Positions 10,887 through 24,156 are shown, counted from the first letter of the stretch. The stretch: DNA of 64,000 bases from Thuidium tamariscinum (GCA_947034885.2 OX344752.2:17112001-17176000); one strand, 5' to 3'. Notes: generated by a model from the sequence alone, not told the origin. Made by a program: numbers and translations.

Positions 10887-11671
10887 CCTCTAAATGCCTA
10901 AGGCACCTAATATTGGTTTTGACATTAGTCTAATGTTAAATAAAATTTAACCAATTTTCTATTTTTAGTATTATATATTTTGAATTTTTTTGAAGTCTAA
11001 TTTTACCATCAAAAATTGCATTTTGAAAATGATTGATTATGATTTTTCTAATCAAGATTTTGTGCAAGGGTGTCCATTGTAATGTTGACTTTACATAGTG
11101 TTGAGGGCTCTTAGAAATGAACCTCAAATACACTAGATCTTGGATAAAAAATTATGCAAAGTATTAGAAATTCATTTAAGAAAATTGTAGAATACTAGAT
11201 TTTGACACTATTAAAATCCTCAATTTATCTATTGATCTATTTGCAATGATTTGGTTCACTTTTATGTTGATTTGGATAGAAATCAATTGAAAAGTAAACC
11301 AAATCAACAAAAATACTAAATTCTCTGATAGTGTAAGAAGCCATAAATTGAATGAGGTTATGTACATTAGGCCCTTAGGCTTGTATTTTTTTGGTGACTA
11401 ACTTTTTAGATTTGACATGTGAAAAGAAAATTAAAAGACTTCAAATCACTTTTGCAATTTTAATACCCTCACGATTAAACATCATAATTTTTCAATCCGT
11501 AAGTGATATTTTTGTATTGTCTTTTACTATGTGATCTTTAACATGTCTAGTTTGACTTTATACAATTAATTTTTTTAAAAATTAATATAACTCATCCAAA
11601 TGTTGGCTATTTGTTCAATATTAATAAAGCAATTTTCTAAAAGCTCAAAAAAGGCTTTGGACATTTAAGGG
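10887..11671. mobile_element. TTAA-flanked element, copy 2, with a nested insertion
   Basis: Internal sequence follows copy 1 closely: CTCAAATACACTAGATCTTG occurs in both, and GTTGAGGGCTCTTAGAAATG matches GTTGAGAGCTCTTGAAAATG. The right end GGCTTTGGACATTTAAGGG is followed by TTAA (11672-11675). The left end CCTCTAAATGCCTAAGGC lacks the outside TTAA. It is longer than copy 1 partly because of the 128-bp insertion at 11206. Confidence 0.6.
11206..11333. mobile_element. 128-bp CACTA-type miniature element nested in copy 2
   Basis: Starts CACTATTAAAATC and ends CTCTGATAGTG, flanked by TGA and TAA (a worn 3-bp duplication). The empty site can be read in copy 1, where GATTTTGA runs straight into AGAGCCATAAATTG. 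It carries GTTGATTTGG and CCAAATCAAC, the same subterminal motif as the 1.94-kb CACTA element at 4525. Confidence 0.65.
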
Positions 11672-11675
11672 TTAA

Positions 11676-12614
11676 ATGGCCTCATTTATGAATTGGATTG
11701 ATGAAATTAGATGCATTGAGGGTCTTATGCATGATATTTTATAAGGTAATTCCATCAAGCTTTGCCTTGAGAGCTCCATCACTAGTGCAACCTATTACTA
11801 CAATTATATATGTTTCTTAGACATGGTCAAATCTTTCATTCTTGGATAACTTTATTCTTTTAAAAAAATTGGTATTTCTTAAAGTTTTATTTTAATTTAT
11901 TTTCTTATTATTTTGATCATCCTAATTTTACTATATTTACTTTATGTATTTATTATTTAAACCCATATTTTAATTTACATGATTATTATCTAATCATTTT
12001 GAATACTTATTCTTATTTTCTTTATTTTCAATTTGTGTTAGAATATTGTTGCAATTTTCTAAAGCAATCTATTGTGTTTTTCATTTACATTTTTTTCTTT
12101 CAAAATGGATTTTAAATTTAATTCACAAAATTAAATTCATCATCTTAACCTTCATTTCTTATTTATTTTCAATTTTTGTAACAAAATAATAACAATTACA
12201 ATTTTCTATGAAACAAATTGAAACAATCTAACAATGATATATTATTCATAGTTTCAAGTAATAAAGACATGATATTAATCTTTAAATACAATTTGATAGG
12301 CTGAACATAGTGTAGATATGCTATTTGACTAGTTGACATGATATCTCATCTAGTCCTTAAGGGGATAAATTTATATGTTCAAAATGTATTTCATCCAAAA
12401 ATGCTAGGCAGATTTCATTTTATTTCAAGAAATATTTATTAGAATATTTTTTTGACAAATAACGATACATGTCCAAATTGTGTATGAAACATTTTCGTCA
12501 TTTTTAGCAAAGAACTTGAGTACTTGAAGGTTAATGAAACAATATTCTTCATTGCTAAATTCATAAAACTCATTCAATGTCACAATACAATACACTCTCA
12601 ATTTCCATTGTGCT
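11676..12614. other. AT-rich intergenic DNA, nothing identified
   Basis: Very AT-rich with long T-rich runs between 11860 and 12200. I see no gene, RNA or clear repeat pair in it. Confidence 0.5.
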
Positions 12615-12891
12615 TAAGGTGGGTACATCTAAAAGTGCATTGTTCCTAAAAGCACCATCTACAATCAATGTACATTTCCAAAATCAGTAATGTATGCAAG
12701 TTGTTGATGGCACTTTTAAAAACAAACTTTGACCTTTAATAACTTTTGCATATTGTATTCAAATGTTGCATTCTTTGGTGCACTGGAATGTGCTTTCACT
12801 TGCCAACAAGAGTATATGAAAATTTGAACAACCTAATTACAATAACTAGGCACAATATGAATAAGTGACGCTTTTAGGTGTACCCACCTTA
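12615..12891. mobile_element. Inverted-repeat element, TAAGGTGGGTA family, copy 1
   Basis: Left end TAAGGTGGGTACATCTAAAA and right end TTTTAGGTGTACCCACCTTA are inverted copies with one mismatch. The interior TTTGACCTTTAATAACTTTT resembles the 16889-17283 element. No coding capacity. The target duplication is unclear. Confidence 0.6.
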
Positions 12892-13260
12892 CCACCCAAA
12901 ATACGGAGCAATCCAGAGCAATCCAGAGCAATCCAGTCCTTTTCATTCCGATCAGACGCGCATTCAGAAATTGGTAGATCTGGAGGGAGGCCGATGAAGC
13001 CCGCTCAGAGAGAGTGAGCAGGCACCACAGCGGAGACACGTAGATTGGGTTTCAGAAGCGTAGATTTTGGAATCCGCAGTCTAGTTTGAACAGAGGCCAA
13101 CGGTGATCCGACGGTGTTTTCGTAGATGTGGAGGGACTAACACGATCTGGGATATCCGATAACGGAAGCTCAGCAAGGTTTGAGCCCCCACCAAGCCCAT
13201 GTGGATGAGGGGAAGGGGGAGCAAATAAGGTAAATTTGCCTACGACAAGCAAAATGAGTG
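12892..13260. other. GC-richer island of unknown nature
   Basis: Markedly GC-richer than its flanks. It starts with three tandem 10-bp units GAGCAATCCA (about 12905-12935). The minus strand has GGTGGGGGCTCAAACC (about 13170-13187), which resembles a Pol III B box, and short proline- and serine-rich frames that are not recognisable. It could be an old 5' untranslated exon, a SINE remnant or a gene fragment. The sequence does not decide. Confidence 0.3.
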
Positions 13261-16200
13261 GTTTGTCCTATTAAGGGAGAAACACTCATTTCCGTCCCTG
13301 AACCTATTCCTGGACCCACAATATTACTAAATCTGTCCAAAAGCATTCATTAAAGTGTCCAATAAATGTTTAATTTTAATTTGCTAACGCAGTTGTAAGA
13401 CACATGTATAATTTTCATTCACTGATAACTGATTTCAGCAGAGTTCAATTTAGGGTACACCTATGAGACGGTTTCAGTGGTCTAGGGAGCCAACACTTTG
13501 AAAATTTGTAGAAATTACATATTGATTCCAAAAAATCTATTTTTTTTTAATATTCATGATTTTCATTCGCTAATAATAGAAAAATATCATTTTAAGAAAA
13601 AGATGCCTTCAACTATGTTGAATTCCTTATTTGGACGATTTTGGATGTTTCCATTGTATCATTAAGAAAAAAAATTCAAATTTTTTTTCCATACTAAACC
13701 AAAAGTGAGATATAAAGGAAGCAATTGAAATTTAATTTTTTGGATAAACTACTAATTTTTTATGAATTTTATAATGTATTGTCCAATTGGTCAAAATTAT
13801 TTTTAAAGTACCTCCAAATCACCAAAAAGTGTTTCTATAATGGTCATCTTACTACCTAAAGTAATCACAACATTTTTTTAACATGGATACAAGATCTTCT
13901 AACATGGCCATGACATGAATGAACAAAAAACAACTTTTTATGATGAGTTTACACTAGAAAGGTGTATATGCCCTATGATAAGCTTAGTCACTTATAACTT
14001 TATGACAATCTCCCAAGGTGTTGTTTATAGCTACAAATCAAGATAATGTAGTCCTAATCGCATTTTAAACATTGGTTGATATAAGATATTATTTGATAGT
14101 TCTCTTGATGCATGTCATGGGTGGTTTGCCTATCATAAGCAAGTCTATGTCATCAAAATAGGAGATCATGAGAGTCTATTCTTCCCTTTAAATTGGAAAT
14201 TCTATCAAAATACCTTCTTTAGGTATATCATTTAAATAGGCCACGATGACGTCCATTTGGTGAGTATATGAACAATAATATGTAGCAATAATATGTAGGA
14301 ATTTATTATATGTGTTTATTTTTTACTACTCAATGACATCAATGTTTGGAGTGCACTCATCTCCATTTTCATCATGAAAAATGAAACAAAATCTAGTACA
14401 AATCTTACATCAAAAGTGATATAAATCCAACTTTTGGAGTTTAACTTTTTTTTACTAAAGTTACTAGTCCAAGCTCTTCAATAGATTTAGAGAAGTAAAC
14501 AAAGACACCACTTTGGCTTCATTCCAATTTTGTATGCTCATAGATCGCTAGTCATCTTCATTGTAATCTTTAAATTTGCTAGTAATTGAAAAATCTTGCC
14601 AATTTAGGTACTTCTTGCTATTAGAATTCTCTAAACTTATTGAAGCATCCCATTAATCCAAAAAAGCTCAAATAATTTTTTAGATAAAACTTCATCATAG
14701 CCTTGATAGTTTTTAGGAATTTTTTGTTATATGTTATAGCATTTGACTATTTAGAAGAAGATCTTCTAAGAATCTAAAAAAATCCAAATTTTTATGAATC
14801 CTCTCATGGAATTCTACAAAAGATGTGCAAGCTTATATTTTTACTTTGCACACTTGTCAAAGGATAATAAAATCCTGCTACCTCTTTTAATTACTAGTGT
14901 TAAGGAAATGTTTTATATAGAAAAGAATCTTGGCAAATAGATTTGACTGTTGAGATTCTAGTTTGATTTCAATTCCAATATACCATAATTTTGTGATGGA
15001 TACCTTCCACTAGTCCATCTTGATTTTCTTCCTTTGTAGCTAACTATTGAAATTTCTACTAAACTTGGGAATTGATTTGAGAACTTGAATCTATTCTTAA
15101 AACCCAATTTAGGGTTCTCACCATAATTCTCCTTGACCAATTTAACCAAGTTTTGTCACATGCATAGTAGATTTAAGCCATTTGGTTACTATCTATTTAA
15201 TATCTATAATTTGTACAATTTTTTTCCACCTATTTACAAGCAAAATTTGAGATTGCTTGGGGCAAAGTACTCTATTTAAGGCTAATTACTATGTTGACAT
15301 GTAACATATTTATTTTGGCTTAACACTACTTTCAAGGATTTTTTCTACATAAAATAATACTTAATTTTGCAAAATACAAAATCAATAAACAACGAGTTCT
15401 AAGTGACAAATTGAAAACTCACACTCATGCATTTTTTGACATAGTCATCTAGCTATTTAGATATTAGACCAATTCCCATGTTCAAAACCAAAGGCCATAT
15501 CAATCATAGTCCACTTTTAATAATGGGCTTAACATCCTACTTCAAAAATGCTTTGGACATTTTGAAGTTCAACAAAGTTAGTGAATTCGCTCACCCAATG
15601 CCTAGTCAACCATCATGTCTTTACATTTATTCATTTGGAATTATTAATGAAATGGTGTTGCAATAGAATGACTTGATATTTGATTCCTTACTAGTAGGCC
15701 CAAAGATGCCCAAGTAATTTGATAATATATCTCTTGGTGCATGGAAGGGCTTATAGATGAAGTTCAAAGTTTGTTTACATTCTACACCACACTATCTACA
15801 TTATTAATTGCAATTTAGTGAATGTCTAGTTTTCATATAGTATACAATATACAATGAAGGAGTTACTCACAAATGTTGCATTGACATACATTTGTAGAAA
15901 TTTGAAATGATTCATTGAAAACAAAAATGACATATCCATATAGTCAAAGGCAAGAACCAATTTATTTACACTAAAGATTATAAATGAATAGAAAGACTAA
16001 TATTAATTTATATACAACAAAAATTTCAATTGCACACAAAGGTCAAATCGATTCATTAATATCAAAGATTACAAATGCACATAGAGACTCTAAAGGTATG
16101 TATATGCAATATATTGTGAATTCTAAATTAGAACAAACTATAGCTCATCAATCCTTGTAAGATTAATCCCAAATACTCTAGATGATTTTTCTTGCCACTT

Positions 16201-16888
16201 CTACCACATTCCATCATTTGAGGTGGTGTTGTGGGAAAAGTTGGAGGCTCCATATCTTTCTAGCCTTCAACCTTGAGTACTTTGGTCTTGTCCATTGCCT
16301 TAGGGATGTAGAAGATTATCTTAATGGGTGGCTTTATAGAAGAATTAATATCTTTTATGGTGTAAATTTTCTATTGTGAAGCTTGGACATGGAACCAACA
16401 TGGTCTTTTTTGAGCTTCTTTGAGAACAATGTCTAGTGAGCCTTGTCATTGAACATAACATTCTTCCTTTCATAAAGAGGCTCCAAATATCAACACCAAA
16501 GATGGTCCAAATGCTAAGATTTGAAAAATATGGGAGCCATTGATAATGGCAAGAAAATCAGTAGGAGAGGCCAAAATGGATTATCAATAGAAGCAATTTG
16601 GAAAAAGAAGCTTGTCAAATAAAGAAACCGAAGGAATTAAGAACTCCATCGCTAGTAGATCCTATAACCTTGGGTCAACAACTATTTAGAACATATTCGA
16701 ACTTTTGCTCTTTAATCATTCAAATTAGCCCTACAAGTATCAATCTACTACCTAATCAATTAAATTTTAACCTATATCCCATGGATTTAGAATGTTTTTA
16801 TTAGATAATATATTTTTTAATATTCTCTCTAATATTTACTTATATTTTTCTTAATGTTCTTTATTATACATAATTGTGAGTATGTTGT
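13261..16888. other. AT-rich intergenic DNA, no gene seen
   Basis: Only short chance open frames of AT-biased composition. A block near 13440-13540 (CACTTTGAAAATTTGTAGAA) resembles the interior of the repeat at 16889-17283 (CACTTTGAAAATTTGTAGTT), so part of this stretch is older repeat DNA. No tRNA, no array and no long inverted repeat was seen. Confidence 0.45.
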
Positions 16889-17283
16889 GTAAGGTAGGAA
16901 CACTATAAATCACCATTTGCCAAAAAAAGCCGCTTTAAATGCTAACATTGTATTCATCAAAATTAACCTACAAGAATTTTAGAATATTTATCAATATAAC
17001 TTTGACCCTTGAGTTCATAACTTTTGCATACAATAACCTAAAATCACATACTAGATATTCTTTGCCTAAAATGTACTCTCACTATTCACGAGAGTATGAT
17101 TGCTTGTAGGAATAATTATTTTCAGCACTTTGAAAATTTGTAGTTTATTCATATGGTACACAAAAAATGTATTTTAAGGGAATCTAGAATCTCCTCTTCT
17201 CATAACCTTAAAAAAATTCTAATGTAATGGTGGGAACTCCGTTGAATTGCTAATTTGTGTGATTTTAGGTGTAGTTACTTTAC
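16889..17283. mobile_element. Inverted-repeat element, TAAGGTGGGTA family, copy 2
   Basis: Left end GTAAGGTAGGAACACTATAA and right end GATTTTAGGTGTAGTTACTT (then TAC) are imperfect inverted copies. The interior shares TTTGACC, TAACTTTTGCATA and ACTATTCACGAGAGTATG with related sequence at 12720 and 24240-24300. It lies about 340 bp upstream of the cyclophilin coding region, so it may form part of that gene's upstream region. Confidence 0.55.
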
Positions 17284-17399
17284 CATATCCAAAATGATGT
17301 GTTCTTTTTAGCATTATTTAAAATCTCCTGTGGCATTTCCCAATCCTAGAATATGAATAATTAATATAGTTAATAATAGAAATCGTCACATCAGCGATT

Positions 17400-17622
17400 T
17401 TGAGGTGTCCTTACTTATCTATTCAAATTCTTCGATATGTACCCAGACCGCAGAGCCCAGCTTCCCAGATTGGTAGATAGCTGTTTCTCCGAACCCTAAT
17501 ATTTCTCTGTTTCGTTGCTCGCTCATTGCAGGAGGTGTCTTCGATCGCGCTTGCGCTGAAGAGAACCGTTTTTGTATTGTTGTAGGTTTTTTATCGCTGT
17601 AGTTTGGGTTGCGTACGCGACG
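17400..17622 (+). promoter_or_regulatory. Probable 5' leader of the WD40-cyclophilin gene
   Basis: GC content rises from about 17410 and the stretch has CT-rich tracts (GTTTCTCCGAACCCTAATAT) typical of plant leaders. The ATG at 17623 has a good context (GCGACGATGGGT). An in-frame upstream ATG at 17572 would add 17 hydrophobic residues not expected for this nuclear protein family, so I prefer 17623. No clear TATA box was found. Confidence 0.35.
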
Positions 17623-20600
17623 ATGGGTGTGGAGGCTGAAGGAGAGGAAATTCGAAATGGGGACACTATTGTCGAGGAGGAAGGGCCGATGGTTGGACCA
17701 GGTCCGGCCAAGCAGCGTCACAAGCGGCCTCTGGAGTTCGAGAGGGCATTCCTGGACGCACTCCCGTCTGCGCAAATGTAAGTACAAAACTGGCATTGAG
17801 AGAGGGGAGAGGTACCTCTCTTGTAGAGGCTGTGCAGCTCTCGCATTTGAGAGTTCGGCAAATACTAATGAATTAGGGTTTTGGTGTGCAGATATTGGGT
17901 TAAAGCCTAGGGTTTAGGACCGGTTTGATTCCTACCGCATTTCTCTCTTCTTCGTTTTGATTTTTAGCTTTTTTTAAACGTATTAATGAAGCAGCTCACT
18001 GATCTTACGATTGGAGAGTACTACAGCTAAGGTTGTGAGTATCAGTTTGAGCTTTACAGCATTATTTGAATTTTTTAATTGGATTTGTAAATTTCATAAA
18101 ATGCGTTTTTTTTAAGAAACAGCCCATGATTTGCGACTTTGGCAATAAAATGGAATCAGGGTTCTGGTGTCCTGAAATTCCCTTGAAGCCAAGGGTTTAG
18201 TGTCGGTTGAGTTTTTCCGCGATCTTGTCTTATTTATTTCAATGTTTAGCTTCTTTACGCGCATTCAAGAAACAGATCACGGGATCTTAGGATTGAAGAC
18301 TTTGACAAATTGTTGATTTAAAGGTTTAAGTATCAGTGTGAGTTTCGTAGCATTTTTAAAATTTTAAAACTTTAATTTTAAACTTCTTAAAGCGTCTCCA
18401 AGAATCAGTTCATGATTTGAGACGTTGGAACTTTCTGAATTGTTTTTGCTGTGTCGAATATTACTGAAACAAGGGTTTAGGAGCAGTTTAAGTTTCACCG
18501 CAGTCTTCTGGTTTTATTTCTCTTTTTGAACTTGTAAAGCGTATTTCAAGAAACAGCATACGATTTGGCCAAATAATTGCAAGGGTGACGAATGAAGGGT
18601 TTTATATCGGTTTGAGTGTGCTAAACCTACCGCATTCTTCTTTCGTATTGCAATTGACTTCATAAATCGTTTCCGATGGGCGCTCCCTAGAATCTGTCAT
18701 TTCTTACAATGCTGCCTTCTACCCAGCTCTTTAAATTCTGAGAGTACTGGATGCCAGGTTTCGTCTAGCACGATTCATTCTGTTGACAGCATTTCAATGT
18801 TTTCACACTAGTACCTGAACGTGGTTCTGTTGCTGACTGGAAATGTTTATCTTAGTCGAGAAATTGGACCATTGAGCAAGATGATGAGCTGGTCAATTGT
18901 GGGAACGGCTGGGTAACAGGTATGAGAAGAGCTACATGCACCGAGACGTTGTAACTCACCTGGCTGTGTCCAGTGCAGATTTTTTCATCACTGGAAGTTG
19001 TGATGGTAAGTTGTTTTCTCCAGTCTGCGACTTTTGCACTTGATCAATGGCGAGATCTGGCATTAATTAGTTGTGTGGTAACATGCTGCTTCCAGGAGAC
19101 GATTCTGTAAATGAAACTTTGTCTTGTCTGGTACAACGTTGCGTGGGCTGATAGTTTTGTCTGTATCCTACAGGACATATCAAGTTCTGGAAGAAAAAGG
19201 GCTTGGGGATTGAGTTTGTGAAGCATTTCCGGTCACACCTGGGTCCCATATGTGGGCTTGCTGTAAGTGTCTTGTGTTTTTTCAACTTGGATCTCTGTCT
19301 GGGTTCGGAAAATGTCGTTACCATGAATGTGTAAATAAGTGAGAATTTCAATTTGATTTGTGAGGTTTGCTTGCGACGTGAGCTTTGAAAACATTCCATT
19401 CATGTTTCCTCTAGTATTGGACTTTATTTTGACGCCAGTGTTATAGTGACTAGTCTTTTGCACGAGTTCGTTCGTGATTCGTGAAGCTTATTTTCATGTT
19501 CAGGTGAGTGCAGATGGGCTGCTGTGTTGCACAATATCCGATGACGAGGCTGTCAAGATATATGATGTGATCAATTATGACATGATGGCCATGCTGAAAT
19601 TAACATTCTTGCCGCAAGCAGTTGAGTGGGTATTCAAGCAAGGTGATGCGAGGGCTAAGCTAGCAATAAGTGACAAAACGTCCCCACATGTTCACATTTT
19701 TGATGCACGATCTGGTAGCAACGACCCCCTCGTATCGAAACACATTCACATGGGTCCGGTGAAGTTCATGAAGTATTGTCCTGCATTGGATATTGTAGTT
19801 TCTGCAGATGGCAAGGCCTTGCTTGAATACTGGAGCCCTGAAACCTTGGAGTTCCCTAAGCACGGGTATTTATTTATCTCTTTTTCTTTTTTTTCATTAT
19901 TGCCTAAGAAATTTGTACTTGTTTTTAAGGTTATGGCGGACTCCACCTTTTCGTTTTAAAAAAAAATGTGAAGGTAGCTTTATTTTCTTGGGATTGTTTA
20001 TTCCCAGCACTATTCATTGATGGGTTGTTGTTTTATTTGACTCCTTCAAAGTCCATGACATCTATGCATGTCAAAATATAGGTTTTAAGTGGATAAGTAC
20101 AATTGGAACTGGAATGATTGAGGGTAATGGTGTAGTTTGCAGTTTAAGTTCAAGACGGAGACTGATCTGTACGCGCTTGCGAAAGCAAAGACAACTGTGT
20201 CCTCCCTTGAGGTCTGCACTCATCCCCTGTTTTGCATGCACACTTGCCATTTATTGCATAACCTCCTTATATCCTGAGTATATCAGGAAAATTATATCTT
20301 AATGTATATCCTCACGACTGCTTCAATTGTCAAATTCTGTAGAGTCATTACGATGTCAAGAATGGAAGAAATTGTATACTCAATGAGTAACTCAAACTTG
20401 TAGGCGTGTCTTCAATAATGGAGTGAATGGATTTTGTTGTGTGAGCAGGTGAGCCCTGATGGGAAGCAATTCGTGACTACATCGCCTGATAGAAGGATTC
20501 GCGTATTCTGGTTTGCCACTGGGAAGTTACGGCGCACATATGATGAGTCACTTGAGGTAACGTGCATGATAGCACCAAAGTACTTTGTAATTATGCTTAT

Positions 20601-22645
20601 GCTTGCGGGATCCAGTTTCAGAGTTTTACCTCCTGTAGATGCTGATTTGATATTAAGCTCACTTGGAGAATTTGGTGCAGGTTGCTCAAGATCTTCAAAG
20701 AAGTGATGCACTTTTGTACAAACTGGATGCAGTTGATTTTGCAAGGCGTATGGCAATCGAGAAGGAGATTGAGAAGACTGAAGATGCCCCCCCTCCTAAT
20801 GCAATTTTCGATGAGAGTTCGAATTTTTTGTTATATCCGACTCTTCTTGGCATCAAGGTAAAATACGCCTACCCGCTTAATTCTTACATGGAAATTTTTT
20901 TTTCTGTACGTTACACAACCAAGAAATGAGTGTAGAGGCTAGTTATGTGATAGTGCAAACCAGGTCTGTGGCCCTTGTTTCTCTAAAATTTCAGATCTTC
21001 TGAGTTGAAAGTTTACTATTTTTGTGCAGGTTGTGAATCTGCATACAAATAAAGTGGCGAGGATTATAGGCAAAGTAGAAAATACAGAGCGTTTTCTTAG
21101 TGTTGCCTTGTATCAAGGTGGGTTCAGTTCTAAGAAAGTCAAGAAGCTACCTGCTGCTGCTGCAAATGTGAACGAGCAACGCGAACCACTCACAGATCCA
21201 ACATTGTTATGCTGTGCTTTCAAGAAGCACCGAATTTATATTTTCAGGTATATAAATAATTACTCAGGCCAGCTCTAGACCAAACATCTAGTCTCTGCAT
21301 TGTCTTGCATCTAGTCTTGCAATTATACCACACTCGTCATGTACAGTATGGAGAGCGTATAGCTTTCAGAGTTGATCGCCATATTCCATCAGTTCTCTGT
21401 AAGCCAGAAGTTGGAGTAATTTATCTGACAGATTTTTCCCTGATCTTGCAGTCGTAGAGAACCTGAGGACGCCGACGATGCGAGCAAAGGACGCGATGTC
21501 TTCAATGAGAAACCGCCTCCAGAAGAGCTTCTTGCAATCTCTGACATCGGAAGATCTACCACAACCTCGCTACCTGAGAATGTGGTATGGATAGGACGTT
21601 CTTACTTCATTATATTGTTTGCAATTTTTTTTAAAAATCTTTTACTGTTTAGTAAATGTATTTTGAAATTGATATTATTTTACAGTATTTCTCATTTTTT
21701 CGCACCTATATAGCATTCTTCCAGTGCCTGTAGTGCTATTTAACTGGAAGCATTTTGGATTTTAGTTCGTGATTGTGAGGCTTCGTTCTCTCCTTAATAA
21801 TGCCGGTGTTGGTTACTTCCTTGGTATCTTCAGATCATGCATACCACATTGGGCGATCTGCACATTCGTTTGTATCCCGAAGAGTGTCCACGGACTGTCG
21901 AAAACTTCACTACGCATTGCCGAAATGGTTACTACGACAATTTGATTTTCCACCGAGTCATCAAGGGCTTCATGATCCAGACTGGTGACCCTCTTGGGGA
22001 TGGTACTGGAGGGCAGTCCATCTGGGGTGGTGAATTTGAGGATGAATTTCACAAAAGGTAAATCCTCTATTTGCAACTATAATATCTTGATGCTTCATGT
22101 GTTGCAATTACATAAACACTACGCTTTTTGGTCATGTGAACGCAATTCTTTCTGTTGGAGTGTTTCTGTTTTATTTTTTGAATATCTTACAAAATGCCTC
22201 AAATTCCTTATTTTTACTTTGGTGTGTGCAGTTTGCGGCACGACCGACCCTTCACAGTATCCATGGCCAACGCTGGTCCAAATACCAACGGTTCACAGTT
22301 TTTTATTACCACAGTTGCCACTCCATGGTTGGACAATAAGCACACTGTTTTTGGACGTGTTGTGAAAGGCATGGATGTTATCCAGGTAAGATGTTATCAG
22401 ATTTGTCATGTGTTTTCTATTACCTCTTATACTCATCAGTGGTATGAATAAGTTCTGATCTTTCCTTTTCTTTTGAGTTTCTTCTACCATCTTTGTGGTA
22501 ATGAAATCATAACTTAACTAGAATCATTCACTGACTACTGGACTTTCGTGGTGTACCTCAGGCTATTGAGAAAGTGAAGACAGACAGAAATGATAAACCA
22601 TACACAGACGTAAAGTTTTTGAACGTTACTGTACCAAAATCATAG
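17623..22645 (+). CDS. CYP71: WD40-repeat cyclophilin (peptidyl-prolyl isomerase), CYP71 type
   Basis: Exons 17623-17777, 18920-19005, 19174-19262, 19504-19865, 20136-20211, 20449-20556, 20681-20857, 21030-21247, 21452-21584, 21834-22057, 22232-22385 and 22562-22645 join in frame to 621 residues, close to the about 630 of Arabidopsis CYP71. All introns are GT-AG. Residues about 45-450 carry the WD40-type propeller ([21 protein letters not shown]). Residues 469-621 are the cyclophilin domain, with [19 protein letters not shown] holding catalytic Arg509, Phe514 and Gln517, and PWLDNKH with the Trp and His of the cyclosporin site. In Arabidopsis, CYP71 is a nuclear protein that binds histone H3 and helps chromatin-based repression of developmental genes; that role here is by homology. 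The 1142-bp first intron holds a repeat ladder. The exon 4/5 junction (acceptor TGTAG at 20135) was chosen because it keeps frame and family length. Confidence 0.95.
17907..18710 (+). repeat. Ladder of about six decayed tandem repeats in intron 1
   Basis: Blocks start near 17907, 18031, 18190, 18319, 18470 and 18594, so spacing is 124-159 bp. Each has a GGGTTTAG- or GGTTTAAG-type start, then CGGTTTGAGTTT and CCGCATTCTTCT variants, then TTTAGCTTCTTTAAAGCGTA and TTCAAGAAACAG variants, then CATGATTTGCGACTTTGG variants. Copies differ by many substitutions. The array fills most of the first intron of the cyclophilin gene. Confidence 0.7.
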
Positions 22646-23355
22646 CTTGTATTTAAAGTTGAGGTGTAGTTGGGTTATGACAAGGTGACAAGTAGACCAG
22701 ACTTTCTTACTGCACCTAGAGTTGCATGTGTTTCTCTAGGAACTAGTACATGTAGTTTTAAGACGGGGCAGTGTCTTATTTGTATATCAGTAATTCATTT
22801 TTTTTTCCCTCAAAAGATATATCTGGTGCTTGACGAACACAATTGGCTTCTTTGATGATGATGGCCCGTAGTGATCATTGGGGAGGATTTAGGACAAACT
22901 TTTGGAGACCATCTTGTCTTTCATCATCAAATGAATCTGCTACATGGGTCTGTTCCATATTGTTGATGGTTACAAAAGGTTTGACCTTTTGCTGTACTGA
23001 TGAGTTTTCACAACAAAGGTTAACCTTTGTGGAAGAAGTTCTATTAACTAATGGATGCAAGTTGCAAATTCTACTTTTGACGTTAGATTATGACAAGTCA
23101 AGTGATCACAAGTTATGTTGAGAGAACGAACTTTGTAAATATTATTGACTTCTGATTTTGTAGATAATGTTGACTTATGATTTCAAGTTGTGTGTACAGA
23201 TCAATTTGGATGTTATAGTGCAAATTTTTCTAATAGAAAATGTCATTGACATTAGTGGTAGTCTATTAGTCATAGAGTGTTGCTCTTCATGTGGTACCTC
23301 TTTCAATTCTTATTTTAGATTGCATTTGAATTTTTATGCAAGTTTTTCTTCTTAA
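22646..23355 (+). other. 3' region of the cyclophilin gene and flank
   Basis: Follows the stop codon TAG at 22643-22645. The first 200 bp likely hold the 3' untranslated region; the exact poly-A site is not visible. No further gene was seen up to the TTAA repeat at 23352. Confidence 0.4.
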
Positions 23356-24156
23356 CCTCTAAATGCCAAATTGTCTTTTTTGACGACATAGTACAAAAGT
23401 TATTGCAATTTTCTTTGCTCGGTAGCCCAAGTAGTTTTAAGACATTCTTTTAAATTCACATTTTTCAAAAATAAAAATTTGAAATTGGTTTTTCAAATTT
23501 ATATACACATGAAAAGCTTTGAATCATTCCATTTTGATCATTAAGTTAAAAGTTATGAGGAATTTTAGTTGATAGGTAATTACAAATTCTCTACTCTAAA
23601 ATAAACTTTGAAGTCCTTTATTTCAATTTTCAATATTATTGAAGAAAAATAAGAATGTTGGATGTAGATTGTTTATTATAACATTATAACCATTGGTATA
23701 GTTTTCTTCAATTCCATAACTAAATTCTTAACAACTTAGTATTTTAAATCATCTTCTACTTCTTTCTACTTACTATTTTTCCTCTATATATACAAGTACA
23801 ACTCCAAATGATTTGAAAATTTTCAAGCCTATAGCTAGCTTGTTCTTAAGTATGAATCCAAAGAATTATCACCATTTTGGACATTTTTTCATATGAATGT
23901 GACTTTGTGAAAAGTAGTTCTTTATTTTTTCACAAGGCCAAATTATGGATTTATGTAAATTCAAATGCTAATATCTTGCAATCTACGTGGTGAAATTTTT
24001 AAAAATATTTTCCATGTCTTTTCATACTAGCATACTACAAGTTCCTACAATTACATGTCATTAAAAATGTTTCTTTTAAAAAAAAATTGGATCTTGTACT
24101 AGAAATGGCAGTTTTAGAGCATTTTTGGTGAATATGTAGTCAAATACATTTAGGGG
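23356..24156. mobile_element. Possible TTAA-type element, worn copy
   Basis: TTAA (23352-23355) followed by CCTCTAAATGCC, and at the other side CATTTAGGGG followed by ATAA. This matches the end structure of copies at 10074 and 10887, but the inverted repeat is only about 10 bp and the right TTAA is altered. The interior shows no clear likeness to the others. Confidence 0.3.
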
